NCBI GenBank assembly: GCA_013396755.1
Contig: VWZF01001871.1
Span: 558,001 to 622,000, forward strand
DNA: 64,000 nt
Direction: 5' to 3'
Origin: Sclerurus mexicanus
Lineage: Eukaryota; Chordata; Aves; Passeriformes; Furnariidae
Part shown: one piece after another, positions 25,131-37,500 of the stretch
How positions within the stretch are numbered: position 1 is the first letter of the stretch
Layout: each line of letters opens with the position of its first letter
Made by a program: the position numbers and the translations under genes
The notes under the pieces: model-generated
The model's database searches: none
What the model saw: the letters and a program-made list of their open reading frames with translations, nothing else
Told to the model about the DNA's origin: nothing

Positions 25131-28100
25131 TTAAGTAATTTATTTGTCTTCCTTTTATAGTCCTGGCTGAGCACTGGAGACACTTTAAGATTTGTCCTTA
25201 GCTATTCTCCTTCCTCTACATAGGTGGCACACCAAGACATGCTCTCTCTTACCATGGAAAGGTATTCCTCCTCAAATCTGCAACCCTTCCGTTGTGGTCT
25301 TTGGAAAGAAAGTTGGATATTAGAGAGGCTGCTTAATTGACCTCACCCAAACCACACTCCTTATACACAGACATCATCTCTGAAACTTAAAAAAAGAAAA
25401 AAAATAAATCATCAGTGATAGAATTGCAGGCACTGTGCATGGACAGGCAAAAAGATGCCTCCTTCCACTTTTTTCCATTGCTTTATTTCTACCCTGACAA
25501 TCCTTAGTAAGGGCTTCAGCACAGGACCACACATTCCTCTTCATATTCTTGTCAATGACATCTGAACAAGGAGCTAGGAGTAAGAAGTGGGAAAAGAGCT
25601 GACCTTTTCAAGATGCCACTACTGAATGAGTTCATGCCTGACTCTTTCTTTCCACATTCCTCAACTCCCCAAAAATTGCTCTGAAATTTAAGGTTTCTAG
25701 ATGTTACAGTGATTCCCCAAAGTGTTGCTACTCTTCCTTAGGGCTTAAGCATATAAATCTGAAGATGCTGAAGACTCTGTGATGAAAGTTGTTCTTTGCA
25801 AAGTCTGTTGCATCTTTCTTTGTCAGAGGACAATAAAGGTGAACAACTAGTACAGAGGCACAGTCTTCTGCATCCATGAAAAGAAGGGAAGGAGAGGGTG
25901 GACAACCACAATCAAACTATAGTGTCAAGGGAATTTATGCTTATCCCACGCCAAGACAAGAGATATTCTACTCCTCCAGGTGAGTTCGTATATTACACTG
26001 TAATTGCAGTTGCGGTACTTCTAAAGACAAATTTCTCCAGGCTGATTTATGTGAAATTTTTCAATAGTGACTAGGTGTGGATGTCCTGTGCCTGTTTATT
26101 TACAAATTAATGCTTTCAGATTAGTCTTGTTACGGATGCAATGAATGCTGGAAACATCCTTGTTGCACGGTCTGTGGAACAGATTGCCTTCCTCAGTTCT
26201 CTTCTTCACCTGGGATCTGTGTGATATTTTCAGCGCATTTACAGACAGGCTGTGTGAACTGACAGAAACTGCTGTCGGCTGGTGATCAGCCGAGGGTCAG
26301 GGTTTGCTGAAATGACCTAGGGCCACATGACTCAGACGAGTGTGGAGGTAGGTAAGTGCGTGATGTTCTTCATAGCAGGGTGGTCCCCAAAGGGGGACAC
26401 AGATTGCTGACGTGACTGTAGACCTCATTTATCTGACCTGTAAGCTGGTGTGTTGGTGTATGGTTTAGACTGCTGGGCTTCAAAGTGCTATCATAACAAG
26501 ATTACACTGCTCCCAAGAAAGGTGTCTGCCACAAGGGACTGCTCTCCAACTCTCTCAAACTTATCTGTGCATTATTCTGTCTGGTTTTCCAGCCTTGACA
26601 CTACCTACCTATTGTCGGAAATCCTTTCTAATATGATCTAGAAATTCAGATGTTTCTGGCAAGTAACATCCCTCTAACTGTCCCCTATGCCCTCTCAGAG
26701 TTCCCAGTCTTCTTCTCATTCTGCATCTGCTCTAATCTGAATTGCTGAGTTTAAAAAAAGTCTTTCTTTATGTTATTCTGCTCCTTTTAGCTTTCTCTTT
26801 CTGCTTGTACAGTGCAAAGCCAAGGATATATTTACAGAAGAAAAGTCCCTTTCTTCTAATGGTTTTTTCCCATCTCAAATACGTCAGGAACCTCAGTTTG
26901 GAATTAGTAGTGGACAACAGTTGTGATCTGAGGCCAGCTATTACAGTAGATTTGTAGGCCATTTGTGCTGACTTTAGACATTTCCTCAGCAATGGAGAAG
27001 ACAAGGGCATTTGGGCAGATGGTCAGTACTGTGGATTTGTGAACTGCCTCTTATTTCACAGGGTAGAACATAAGATCTAGGTACATACAGAGTTTTAGGT
27101 GCCCATACACAGGTACGCTCAGGATTTAGGCAGGTAGAGTACTGAAGAAAGAAGGAAATTTACACAATAGGAGATCTGGGGGCATGAAAGTGTCTGAGTA
27201 ACAGTAGGTGAATTAGGTATGAACTACCTCTGTATTACTGGCAATAATTTTTGTATCAAGACTAGGGAGAAGGTATTTAGAAGACTACTGCTTTGGTTTA
27301 TAAAAAATTAACATATCACATTGCTGTTATGTAAAATTTATATTGTCCAGTGTATTAAAATCTATAGAAAAGGAGAAAAGCTCCAGAATTTGCACTTGGT
27401 TAGGTTTAACCTAAGAACATTTGGAGTTATATAATATGACTAGATTTTTAGGAAACTTTTCCACTTATTTCTGTATACTTATTGATAGATTTTAGTGATA
27501 TGAAATATCTCAAATAAAATGGATATTCTTTTAAAATCAAAAGAGAATACAAATAACTTCTCATCTATGGATTAGGTAGTTCACATACACAGCATTGGAT
27601 GAGCTCCACAAGCATTATATAGGATGATGAAAGTATCAGGAAGAGAGTTTCAAGTGCCCATTATTTTGGGGCAGTGATCTAGAATAGTGTGTGGACCTTC
27701 ATTTTCAGCAGATGTGATCCCTGATTTATTAAAAGAATAACTGCATACATGAGTATTATGAACTAATTTGGGGCCCAGTCATGGTCTGGTTTCTGTTTCA
27801 CAGCATTTAATTGAATTTCAAAGGGTGTCAGTTGGATTACTATTGAAAAGAACAACAGCATGGCCTGCCCTTGAGTCTGGCTTCCTGGCCAGTAATGCAC
27901 AGAGCAGCGCTAAAGCCACGAAAGGCAGCATAAAGCCATACTACACACAAACTACATACTACATACAAACTACAGCAGAGGTGTAGTTTGCATAGCTAAA
28001 GAAAATGCTCTGTATAGGCACAAAAGGACTTCATTACATGGGACAAAGAAGCTGACATCCAGGAACTGGAAAAGAAGGATGAGAAAACACTGCTGTGAAT

Positions 28101-30281
28101 GACTCCTATTTGTTTTAGTGATCAGACTGCATGCAAAAACATTTTTTTGCTTCATAATATGACATTTGATTTCAAACCCAGGAAAATTCAGAACAGAAAG
28201 GTGAAAAGTTTAAGTATTTCTCCTTACCTGAAAGAGAACAAGCTTTTACTTTGGCCAATGCTGAGTATTTCTGTCTTCACTCTATCACTTGTAAGTGTGT
28301 GGCACAACTTCCCACTAAAATCTAAACATGTTCAGAGAAGAATTTAAGTCATAAAGAGCTGCAAAATCAGTATATCCAAAGCTTTATCTTTTTAATACCA
28401 CTGTTGCTGATACTTCTCCAAATTCATCCAGTCCTCATTTGTGCAAGCAATCTTTTTATCTTCTTTTCAGCCAGTGGATTATTTTTATGAAGCTCCTGAC
28501 ATTTAAAACAGTTTAAAAAGAAGAGATAAACCAAAAGCAACGTTTTTATATACCACAGAAGTTGAAACAACAGAAAAAATGCCAGATGCAATTCCACATC
28601 GAAGGGTTAAAAGCAGTGTCAGAAGGTTATTATATCAACCAGTAAAACTTAAAAAGTGAAAAAGTATTGCAAGGAAAAAAGAAGATCCTTATTTGTTCAA
28701 TTGAGTATCTTATACTCTATGATCAGTAAGCAAAGAAAGATAGGAAAAATAATGAAATGGTAGTTTCCAAATCAAAACCTTGTTTTAATATTTAAGAATT
28801 TGTACTACATCACTGTTTTAGACAGATAAGCACAGGGGTAAATGTTTTCTTGAAAAATAGGGAGACTATGATATACAATTCCTAGATTTTCATTTCAACA
28901 TACATGAACTACAAAGAGCTTCATTCCTGCTTTTTCTCTTTTTTTTCTGACACCTGTAAAATTTTATGTGCAAGAGGACTAGTTCTACAACTTTCAATCA
29001 ATTTTACTACTTAAGCATTTTACTAAGATTTTTTGCATTTGCAGATTTTTTCTCATTTCTATTTTATTTTCTGTGATACAAGCATTACTTGAAATGAAAC
29101 TGAGACCAACATTTTATAAGAGGATTACTTAATCTATCAAAGGGATTTTTAGCTTTCACATGAAACTAATAATGATTTCTTATCCTGTTGAATTGAAATG
29201 TGGTACTGTGACCCAGCAGGTATAGGCCTCGAGGATGAAAAGTATATTGATATGTGCAAATGAAAATTAGTGGAAATCATTTGGTTTTGCTCAGGAACAA
29301 TATTTGCACATGAGTGAAGATTTGGCCCATTAGTTGTATAGCCATCCACCTATTTTCTTCCTCCTCATTTCACAGCCTGCACTACCCCTGTGTTTTGGGA
29401 TTCCCATACAGTCTACAAGCATTAAATTAATTCTCTTTAAACAACCTGTGTAGTCCACAAAGTTGCACTTATTTCATGATAAGTTATGTCTTTAATATAC
29501 AGAAATGAACAAAATTACTTTTCTGGTTTCTTATCAGAAAGAGGGAAAGAAGAATAAGTGTACAGGGCAAGCCCCATTGCCCTGGCTGGTGCCCCTCCCC
29601 GGCACTGGAACTACACAGATCGAGTAGTAACCCTAATTCACTGAAGTTTTTAAGCATTTCATAATTTTGTTTCATTGCTTGAAATTAGTCAATGGAGTGA
29701 TAAAACTAGTATAATCAGATAAAAGAGAAAAACACTCCCAAGCCAAGCAAAAGGGATGAGTTCTATTACAAACATACAAGAGTCATAAATTCTCAGCAGA
29801 CCTAAGACCTCAATATCTTTCAGACTGCAAGGTTTGGGTCTCAATTTTTCACATCTTTTTTTAACCTATCTTATTTAAATCTTCTTAGTGCTGTGTTGTC
29901 TGAAATTCAAGACAAAATGTAACTTCCTCCTACAGAAGACAAAGGATATTATTTGGTCCTTAAAACTTTATTTCCTTAGCAACTTTCACAAAAAAAAAAA
30001 GCATCCCTAATTACCATCACATACATGTAAAACAGTCTGCAAAATTAAAGCACATGTAGCATCAATGACATTTATGCACTAATAGTTTGGTTGCTGTCAA
30101 AGAACAGTAATGATTTACAGTGGCTTTCTGTGCAGTTTGAACCTTTAAATGAATCATAATTATAAACCTTTTAGAAGAGGAGGTTGGAACTGATATGAAT
30201 TCATTCAAATGCTGAAGATGTGAACACTAGGTAAGGTAGGTAAGTGAGGAAAACCGTGGAAATGTGCTGAAGGTATATAAT
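25131..30281. other. Noncoding stretch, no gene recognised
   Basis: The 25.13-26.25 kb part may hold further unrecognisable LINE remnants, but nothing diagnostic was seen. A perfect 7-base hairpin lies at 26275-26293 and a short ACTACATAC-type repeat at 27938-27974. An 11-base A run sits at 29990-30000. Open frames are all about 60-80 codons without domains. Confidence 0.5.
27938..27974. repeat. Short degenerate tandem repeat (ACTACAYAC-type)
   Basis: The phrases ATACTACACACAAACTACAT and ACTACATACAAACTACA repeat the same unit about four times. Simple-sequence expansion. Confidence 0.75.
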
Positions 30282-30342
30282 GGATAAAATCTTTCATTGA
30301 AGTCAATGGGAGTTCACCACTCACTTCAATGGATTATACCTG
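30282..30342. repeat. Old amniote repeat copy with mirrored core
   Basis: Contains TTCATTGAAGTCAATGGGAG followed after a few bases by CACTTCAATGGA, so the core occurs in both orientations. The flanks (GGATAAAATC before, GGATTATACC after) also roughly mirror each other. This fits an old palindrome-like interspersed repeat widespread in sauropsids. Confidence 0.5.
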
Positions 30343-33300
30343 CTATACTTTATGATGATATGCTTATGGAGAATATAGTCAGTGTAACAGTGTAGATACT
30401 TCAACCATGCTAATCTTCACATTTTCTTCACCTGGATTCAGAATCTTGATAAATGGGCAAAATAATTAAGTAAGACACAAAACATATAAATGCTCAGCTC
30501 CTCTTGTGAAGGCAGATTCATTAAGGACAAATACAGGTTGCTTTGATGTTGTGCCAAGCATCTGTAATTTTGTAAATTACAGAATGCAGTAACATTTTGA
30601 GACAACTTGCCTTGGCAACAGTATTGACAAAAGACAAACTATTGATTTTCTGTCAGCTGCCTTTCTCCTTTTTCAGTTCTCTAATTCCAAACATTTCTGA
30701 TCCACATCTCCACAGCCCTTAACCAAGACCGTAGCTTTCCACTGAATTTGTAGGCAATGGATGAACCTGGGTGATGGAAGTCATTATTCCCTAAATTCAT
30801 CAGTTTACATACCACTTGGGAGTTTGCTTTCCCTGAACTGATGTGCTTTCTGGAGCTGCTTCATGTACAATTCAGTTGCTCTTGATTTGAGGACAATGAC
30901 CTCCAGGAGAAGAATCTTCTCCAGCAGTCTGACTTCATCTATTCCATCCATCAATATATTAGGTTGATTAAAAACTCAGGGTATATAAGAACCCAGGTTA
31001 CTGAAAATTATGGGGGACTGCATATAGTATTGCATGTTGAAATTCTTGTTTCAATATGTCATTTGTCTTTTGTAGGCACATATTAGATTACCTAAAGTTC
31101 AGATTTTATTTTTGTTTTATGCTACCCTATTTATACATATAATTCAGACTTGCAAACACATGTAAAAGGTGATTTGAAAAGTAAGTCCCTTTCCTATAAA
31201 ATTCCAAAAATTTTAGGATCCACCTTTTCCAATTTTTGTAATGTAGAAGTGTTGTCAGTGGATAATTCCTGTAGGATGCTGGAAATGTTAACTTCAGTGA
31301 CTTAAAAGCAGTATATAACATCAGAAGTAAGAAATTACAAATATACTTTCCTTGGAACTCATTATACATTCAATGTTAACTTTTGTGGACAAAAATGTGA
31401 TTCCAAATTGGAGAGAATAACAATTACAACAGTAACACACTGATATGACAACATGAATACTTTTGTTTACTAGCATCAGGGGCATTTTTTAGCACAGCAG
31501 TAATTACGAAGTTGTTGTAGCATCCAGCCACTGAAATACATCAAAGACAGGACATTGCTACCGAGGTCCTCCAGATTTTGGATGTTAGGGCTCTCCTTTA
31601 GAGCAATTGAAACTAACTTTTTAATGGCATCAAACAGGGCCTCAATTAATGGTCCCTGTTACTGTATCTGACCAATTCTCCTCCTGCACACACACTTTTG
31701 TTTTATGAGTAGGACTCTTTCCCTGTAAACTCTCTAGATTCAGCATGTAAACCAGACACTTGGTGTCCCTGCTTTGCACTCTTAAAATATTAAATCCCGT
31801 TCCCAGATGCTTGCAGTGCCAAGGTACATACAGTGTAGCTGTCTTTGATTTCTGTCTTGCATAGTCCTTCTGTCTGAATGTCATTTTCAGAGTCACAAGG
31901 TGCACATGCAAAGATGTTTTCCCAATTCTTATCCAACAGTAACTACTAGGAATCAAGGTCAAGCCAAGCAAGGGGATTGAATCCATGTCTCAAAAGTCAA
32001 TAAATATATATTAAAATAATAGCAAAATAAAGACTATTAAAATTAATTTCTGCTCTATGCAATTGTCAGGTATGGCTACGTATCATATAGTTCTACAGTT
32101 TGGATCCCATCTGAAACCCCAGGTTATCGTGTAGTGAAGAGAAAATACAGAATCAAAATTCCAGGAATTGCAGCTGTCATACTTAAAGAATCCCAGCCAC
32201 TCACACTGAGGTGCAATTGCTATCTCTATCTAAGATATTTTGCTAAGGGTTATTTTTCTGTGATGACTAAGATCATTCAGTACCAGGAAACCAATCTCTA
32301 ATAAGGGCAAATCTGACATAAATGGAAACTACTAAGGAACAAAAATTAGCAGAAAAAGGAGAAAACCAACAACAAGCATTGTAGAGAATACAAACATATT
32401 TTTACATGTCCTAAATCTTTCCAGTGTGCTTAGCTTTTAATCCTAAAGCAAAATGTCTCACCCATGAGATACATAAACAGACTAAACATGACCCAGATTA
32501 AGGGCAAAAGCAAACATGTGGCCTGCCTTCACACACAGCAGAAGATGAGCTCAATGATGCTCAGAGATTAACTCAGCTACACATTGAGGATCAGGAGAGA
32601 TTTGATAGCCAGTGCCTTGTTAAAACAGCAGCAGTGTTGCAGACCACTCTCACACACTGAGATATCCAGTTGTCTTATCAGGAGTGTGAAACACACATTG
32701 GTCTAATCAATATGGTTGATCTCTTAACACAATGATTTTTATTTCTGAAAGCTCAGTTTAGACTTCCTTGCCTATGCACAAAATCCTTTTTGGACTGCAG
32801 TTCTATATACTCACAGATGCACAAACACAAACAAACGTATTTCTTATTCTTCTACAAACTGTCAGTATTTACCATTATAAGTTTCAAGTGATCTTTAAAT
32901 AGTCCAAAGAGAGGTAAATATGTTAGGTGTGGACAGAAGTACCTATTCCTTTTTACACTGGTTAGTGACCCAGTGGAAACATTGTTTTGTGAAAGTCTTC
33001 TTGTTTATCGTTCAGTCAGCAACACCATCCCACCCCTGGAATTTCAAGGTCAGAGAACAGCAGGATAATTTCTTACACAACACAGGTTTAAAGAGATTCG
33101 TTCAAAATTAAACTTGCTTTAAAAATATTTGACATGGACTGAAGGAGCAATTCTTTAACACAAGACGCTGTTAGGAGAAAGTGTCTTTATTGGAATCTTC
33201 TGTTTTCGCTGGTGTGTTGCTCAGACACAATTGTAATTACCATATAAATATGGATAGAGGCAACTAGCATTTACAATTATTATCAAAACTAGTATTAAGG

Positions 33301-34440
33301 AATAGAAATGGTACTGGATGAAATACTGACATTAGAGAAAACAGATGAAGATTGGGTTGGTATAGAAAATAGGAATTCTGACTCAGGGACTTGTACTTTA
33401 CTCACAACTTGAAGCAAAATGTGTTTATTATTTGTTGGGACTGTAAAGTTACTAGAAAGATTTTCCATTGTGACTGGGTGTTAAACTACTAGAAATCTCC
33501 TGAGAAATAATCTTCTGCCCAAACATGAAAAGCCCCAAAGTCTTGCCTAGCTGAACTTGAATACAGCATTATAAATGTGTCCAAGAAGCAATGCTGAATT
33601 CTGAGGTTTGTTTCATGCCATTTATCTCTGTCCCACTGAAGATCCATAGGAGCAAAAAGAACTCATCCAGGATTTGCCAACAACCCTGTATCAGAACTTG
33701 TGCTCATGTATTGTACTTGAAATTTTTAGTTCCATTGCATACAATGAAACTCTTATGTAATTGCTGCTGTAGGAGGATAATTTTTTTTTTTTTAGTAAGC
33801 ACAAAAAGGAGAGGAGAGGAGTTCTCCCTAACTACCAACACAGAGAAAAAAGGAATTTGTAAGTTTCCCCACAAGTTTGTGAAGGGAATGTTGTGGTATG
33901 TGCTAGGCCATGTCAACCCAGGCAGGTTCAGGCTGCCCACCATGGTTTTGCCCATGCTTTGTGCTGCTGTTGAATAAGGCAGCTTAGCCGTGAGCATCAC
34001 AGAAATGGATCCAGGTAGACAAGATCTACGTGGAATACTGCAGTAAGTCATAAAGGCACTTAGAACTTTGAATAGCACCACATAGCTGCTTACAGAGACA
34101 CTGCCTGATTTTCTGAATGATGGCACTAGCTGCAGCTCGTCAGGAGCCATTGTCTTCCAGAGAGGCAAGATTCAGCTGAGGAATCCGCGGCTCTTTGGAA
34201 GTTCTTGCAGACAATGCATTCACATTGCTGTAGACAATTGCTTTCCAGAAAGAACAGTTGGACCCAGCAGTAGCTACACTTGGTGTGAATTAATAATGGC
34301 AAAATGTTGCAACTGAGATAAAATTTTTTGTCTGTACTATACTAAAACAGTGAAAAATAGTTTTCAACCAAAAAGTATACCCCGCTAGCACTACCAACAA
34401 CATGAAACTGCTGTCTCAAAAAGAGGGTCACGTATTTAAC
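30343..34440. other. Noncoding stretch with a strong hairpin
   Basis: No gene recognised. The 154-codon minus frame at 33704-34168 partly covers a 13-base T run (33781-33793), has no domain and is opposed by a 128-codon plus frame. The only structured element is the hairpin at 30558-30587. Confidence 0.5.
30558..30587. other. Strong hairpin, 13 paired bases with one bulge
   Basis: GCAT (30558-30561) and CTGTAATTT (30562-30570) pair with AAATTACAG (30574-30582) and ATGC (30584-30587). There is a three-base loop, TGT, and a single bulged A at 30583. It could be the collapsed inverted repeat of a small DNA transposon, or chance in AT-rich sequence. Confidence 0.75.
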
Positions 34441-34505
34441 TTGTATTTGCACAGCACCTGCAAATGTAAAATCCTGGTCCATGACTCACAAAACACCAGT
34501 AACAA
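34441..34505 (+). repeat. Old L2/SINE-like 3' end relic
   Basis: TGTATTTGCACAGCACCTG is followed by ATCCTGGTCCATGACTC. These phrases, in this order, are a familiar 3' region of very old L2-derived repeats in turtles, crocodiles and birds (a 'TTTGCACAGCACCTAGCACA...' phrase, then 'CCTGGTCCATGACT'). Heavily decayed and noncoding. Confidence 0.55.
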
Positions 34506-34544
34506 GCAGAAATTTCTTCTTGCACTTCCCTATTGGAGTTTCTT

Positions 34545-34585
34545 ACTATAATGTGAGCTTTCTGAGAGGACAGGGATTTTTTTGA
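34545..34585 (+). repeat. Possible L2/MIR-type fragment
   Basis: AATGTGAGCTTTCTGAGAGG followed by ACAGGGATTTTTTTGA resembles the 'TGTGAGCTCCTTGAGGGCAGGGACT' phrase near the end of L2- and MIR-type repeats. It lies just after a related fragment, but the order of the two phrases is the reverse of the usual one, so they are probably separate insertions or one is chance. Confidence 0.35.
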
Positions 34586-37500
34586 CCATTAGTAGTTAGA
34601 AATAATTTGAAAGTGTAATAGGCATACACATTCAACACTATTAATTCTTTTGCTGAACATTTTACTGAAAATACCTATTAAGTAAAGCAGAGGTGCTCAT
34701 GAAAGTGTTCAAGGCACAGAGAAATTCCTTGTACATTAGTTCAATGGCTGACGTCCTCAGTTCAGCTGAGTCACTTCCATCAGGCTGACTATAAGTTTAT
34801 TCAGGACCAGTGGAGAAAGCTATTGATTTATTAAAAGTGTACAAGCATTACTGGGGAAGTGAGGAATTATTTAAGCTTTTGTTTTTTGTTTTTATAAATC
34901 TGAAACTCACCAAAGTGGGTATTGCTGTGGAAAACCAGAACAGGATGATAATTACTAAAGACACTCATTACAGTAATCAAGAGTAGTAGAGGTCATGCAA
35001 ATGAACAGTATTCAGAGAACAGGATATGAGATACTGACTTCTCTGGACAGAGGGCAGGGAAAGAGATGGGAGAAAATGTTAAAGGGGAGTTTAAAGGAAG
35101 GAAATGTGAGACAGAGTGAAAAGACAGCAAGTCTGTGTAATTTACATCAAAATTGTCTTAAAAAGAGCATCCAGGAAGATGTTTCCAAATTTTTCCATTT
35201 GAGTAGCACTAAAATTATGTATGTATGAAATATGTAAAGAATCGTAATCTTTGGTTTTAAAGCAAACCACAGATGTTTGAGATCCAACACATAGGACTTG
35301 ATCATGAACAAGATGACAGAAAAGGAAACTGATGGGAACGAAATACTCTGAAAAGATATGATTTTGTTGCTACAAATTCCTCTGAATGGATATGCACATT
35401 ATGTCTCTCAGTCCTTCCACTGACTTTGCATCAGTTTGGCTATAAATGACGGTGCTCAGCAGTTAGAGAAATCTTCCCTGATATGATCCAATGAAACCTT
35501 ACTTGATCTTCTCCCTAAGCTCAAAGAGAGAATCCTTTTCCATTTTTTCCAAGCAAGCCTAAAGGTCCCCCTCCTCCTGTAGCTTCTCAACAATTTCTGA
35601 TCACTAGAGCACAACACAAGCTCAGTACACTGCTGAATCAAATGTACTGAGGTTCTTATCAGCTCAATTTATCAAACTGGATGTTTTCAGAGAGGCCAGG
35701 GGAGGTATCTACCTAGAAAACTCCAAGAAGAGTGGATATGTGTTTTGATAAATCATGAAAACAATATTCACTGCATTAATATATAACAATGATTTGCTGC
35801 TGGCATATGTATTTAAGAAACTTCCTTGAAGTTTCCTTTGTGGAATTCTGTTTCCTTCTCCGAGATGCAAGAGCAAAATCAGAAGTGTGTGGGCAATGTC
35901 ATGATTAAACAGGCAATTTCTCAAGCATGAAGTCACAAACATGATTTTTATTTCACTTACTCAATTCAGCTTAGTCTCAGGAAAATAAAAAGCACTAAGT
36001 TTTCCAGGTAGAATTTTGTTAGGAGACATTTCTTCAGGGTGAATTCTACACTGTAAGTAAAGCTTAAACAATAGTTACTTTCTTTAATATTACACTGAAA
36101 AAACTTGATTGATTGATCCAGCCTCCCTCTTAGTTAAGTGACAAGTGAAGAAAATCAGTGTCATCCTTTACAAAGAGCCCAAGGCTGTCACACAAACTGG
36201 TTTTGTTAGATGTAAAGCTATAGACATTGAAATTACATGCAGAAGTTAGACAAAGACTGTGTGTAGGAGTTATCATGATGTCCTAATAATCCCTCAGTGT
36301 AAAAGCATATCCTGGGGAACTACTGACTGAGAAATAGAATATGCACACGCACAAAAAAAAGCTGTATTCTTACTGCCTTCAGTATGAGAACTAAAATCTC
36401 AGATGGAGGTAAATATTTCTGTTGGTTTTCTTGTGGTAATGTCAATTCCTTTAATCTCTGTGCACCCTAAAATTTATTTGTAGATTGTCTTTACCATTCT
36501 CCATACTAATGGTTAGTGCGCTGTTTACCATGTGTTCCTTTATTCTTGTAACTCAACAGATGACTTTTGGGAAAAGCTTATTAAAAAAAAAATCAATACA
36601 TGTCCAAATTCAGCTCTCAGTCAGTTGAGGAAAGTTGCTACTGTGTAACTGATCAATCATGTATACTTTAAAGACTTAATTTTTCTCCTGAATTTTAGTT
36701 CACCTATCCATAAATGCACATTAAATAAACTGATAATAAAACATCTACAGAAATTCAGGTTCCAATGCTCTGCTTCAATTGATTCTCGAGATATACTACT
36801 CCCCTTAAAACACAAAGAGTTAGCAATTTGTTAGTATTGTTTTCCACCACAGGACACATCTGATTTGCTGTAATTAGACAAGGCAGCAATACATGCCATC
36901 ACTTAGCAAACTGAACAGCAGTCGACTTTAATGATCGTTTGCCAATCTTCAAGCATTAATAGGAAGCCAACACAGTTTCTTTTGACGTAATCTCTGTACA
37001 GTAAATAGGGCACTTGTGCAAATTTGATGGGCTTCATTAAAGCTCGTGGAGCAAGAAAAAAGAAAAAGATGGTGCAGTGTAATGGAGTGTAGCCTTGGGA
37101 CATTCTATTCTGTGATAGTAGAGAGTTGCCAGGGGAAACTGCAAGATGCAGATGCCAAACATGTTTTGTAAGAGAAGAAACACAGATAGTGGAATGGTGT
37201 CCTTTCTTGCTCTCTATTCTGTGTGTGACTGCAAGCTCATATCAAGTGCTCATGCTATGCCTTCTGTATTGCTATGTCTGGAAAGATTTTCCAGGTTTAA
37301 ATAAAGTATTTTATGAATGCTTAGCAGAAGTTTGTTAGTACCAAGCCAGTACTGGTTTTGCCTGACAGCAGTTTAATTTTCAACTGCAATGTATTCAACT
37401 TCATGGGTACTGTGATTCACACTTGGCAGGCTCTAAACCAAGGAAGAAGAGTAGAGACAACCAGCCTTCCTTCCTGATGGTTTTGGTTTCGGGTTTGTCT

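Noticed and set aside
30180..30200. CR1-like phrase GGAGGTTGGAACTGATATGA
   Set aside because: The match stops after about 15 bases and neither the following AAGGTCCCTTCC phrase nor the terminal repeat is present.
33704..34168. 154-codon minus-strand open frame as a gene
   Set aside because: It runs through a poly-A/T tract, has no recognisable domain and is opposed by a 128-codon frame on the other strand.
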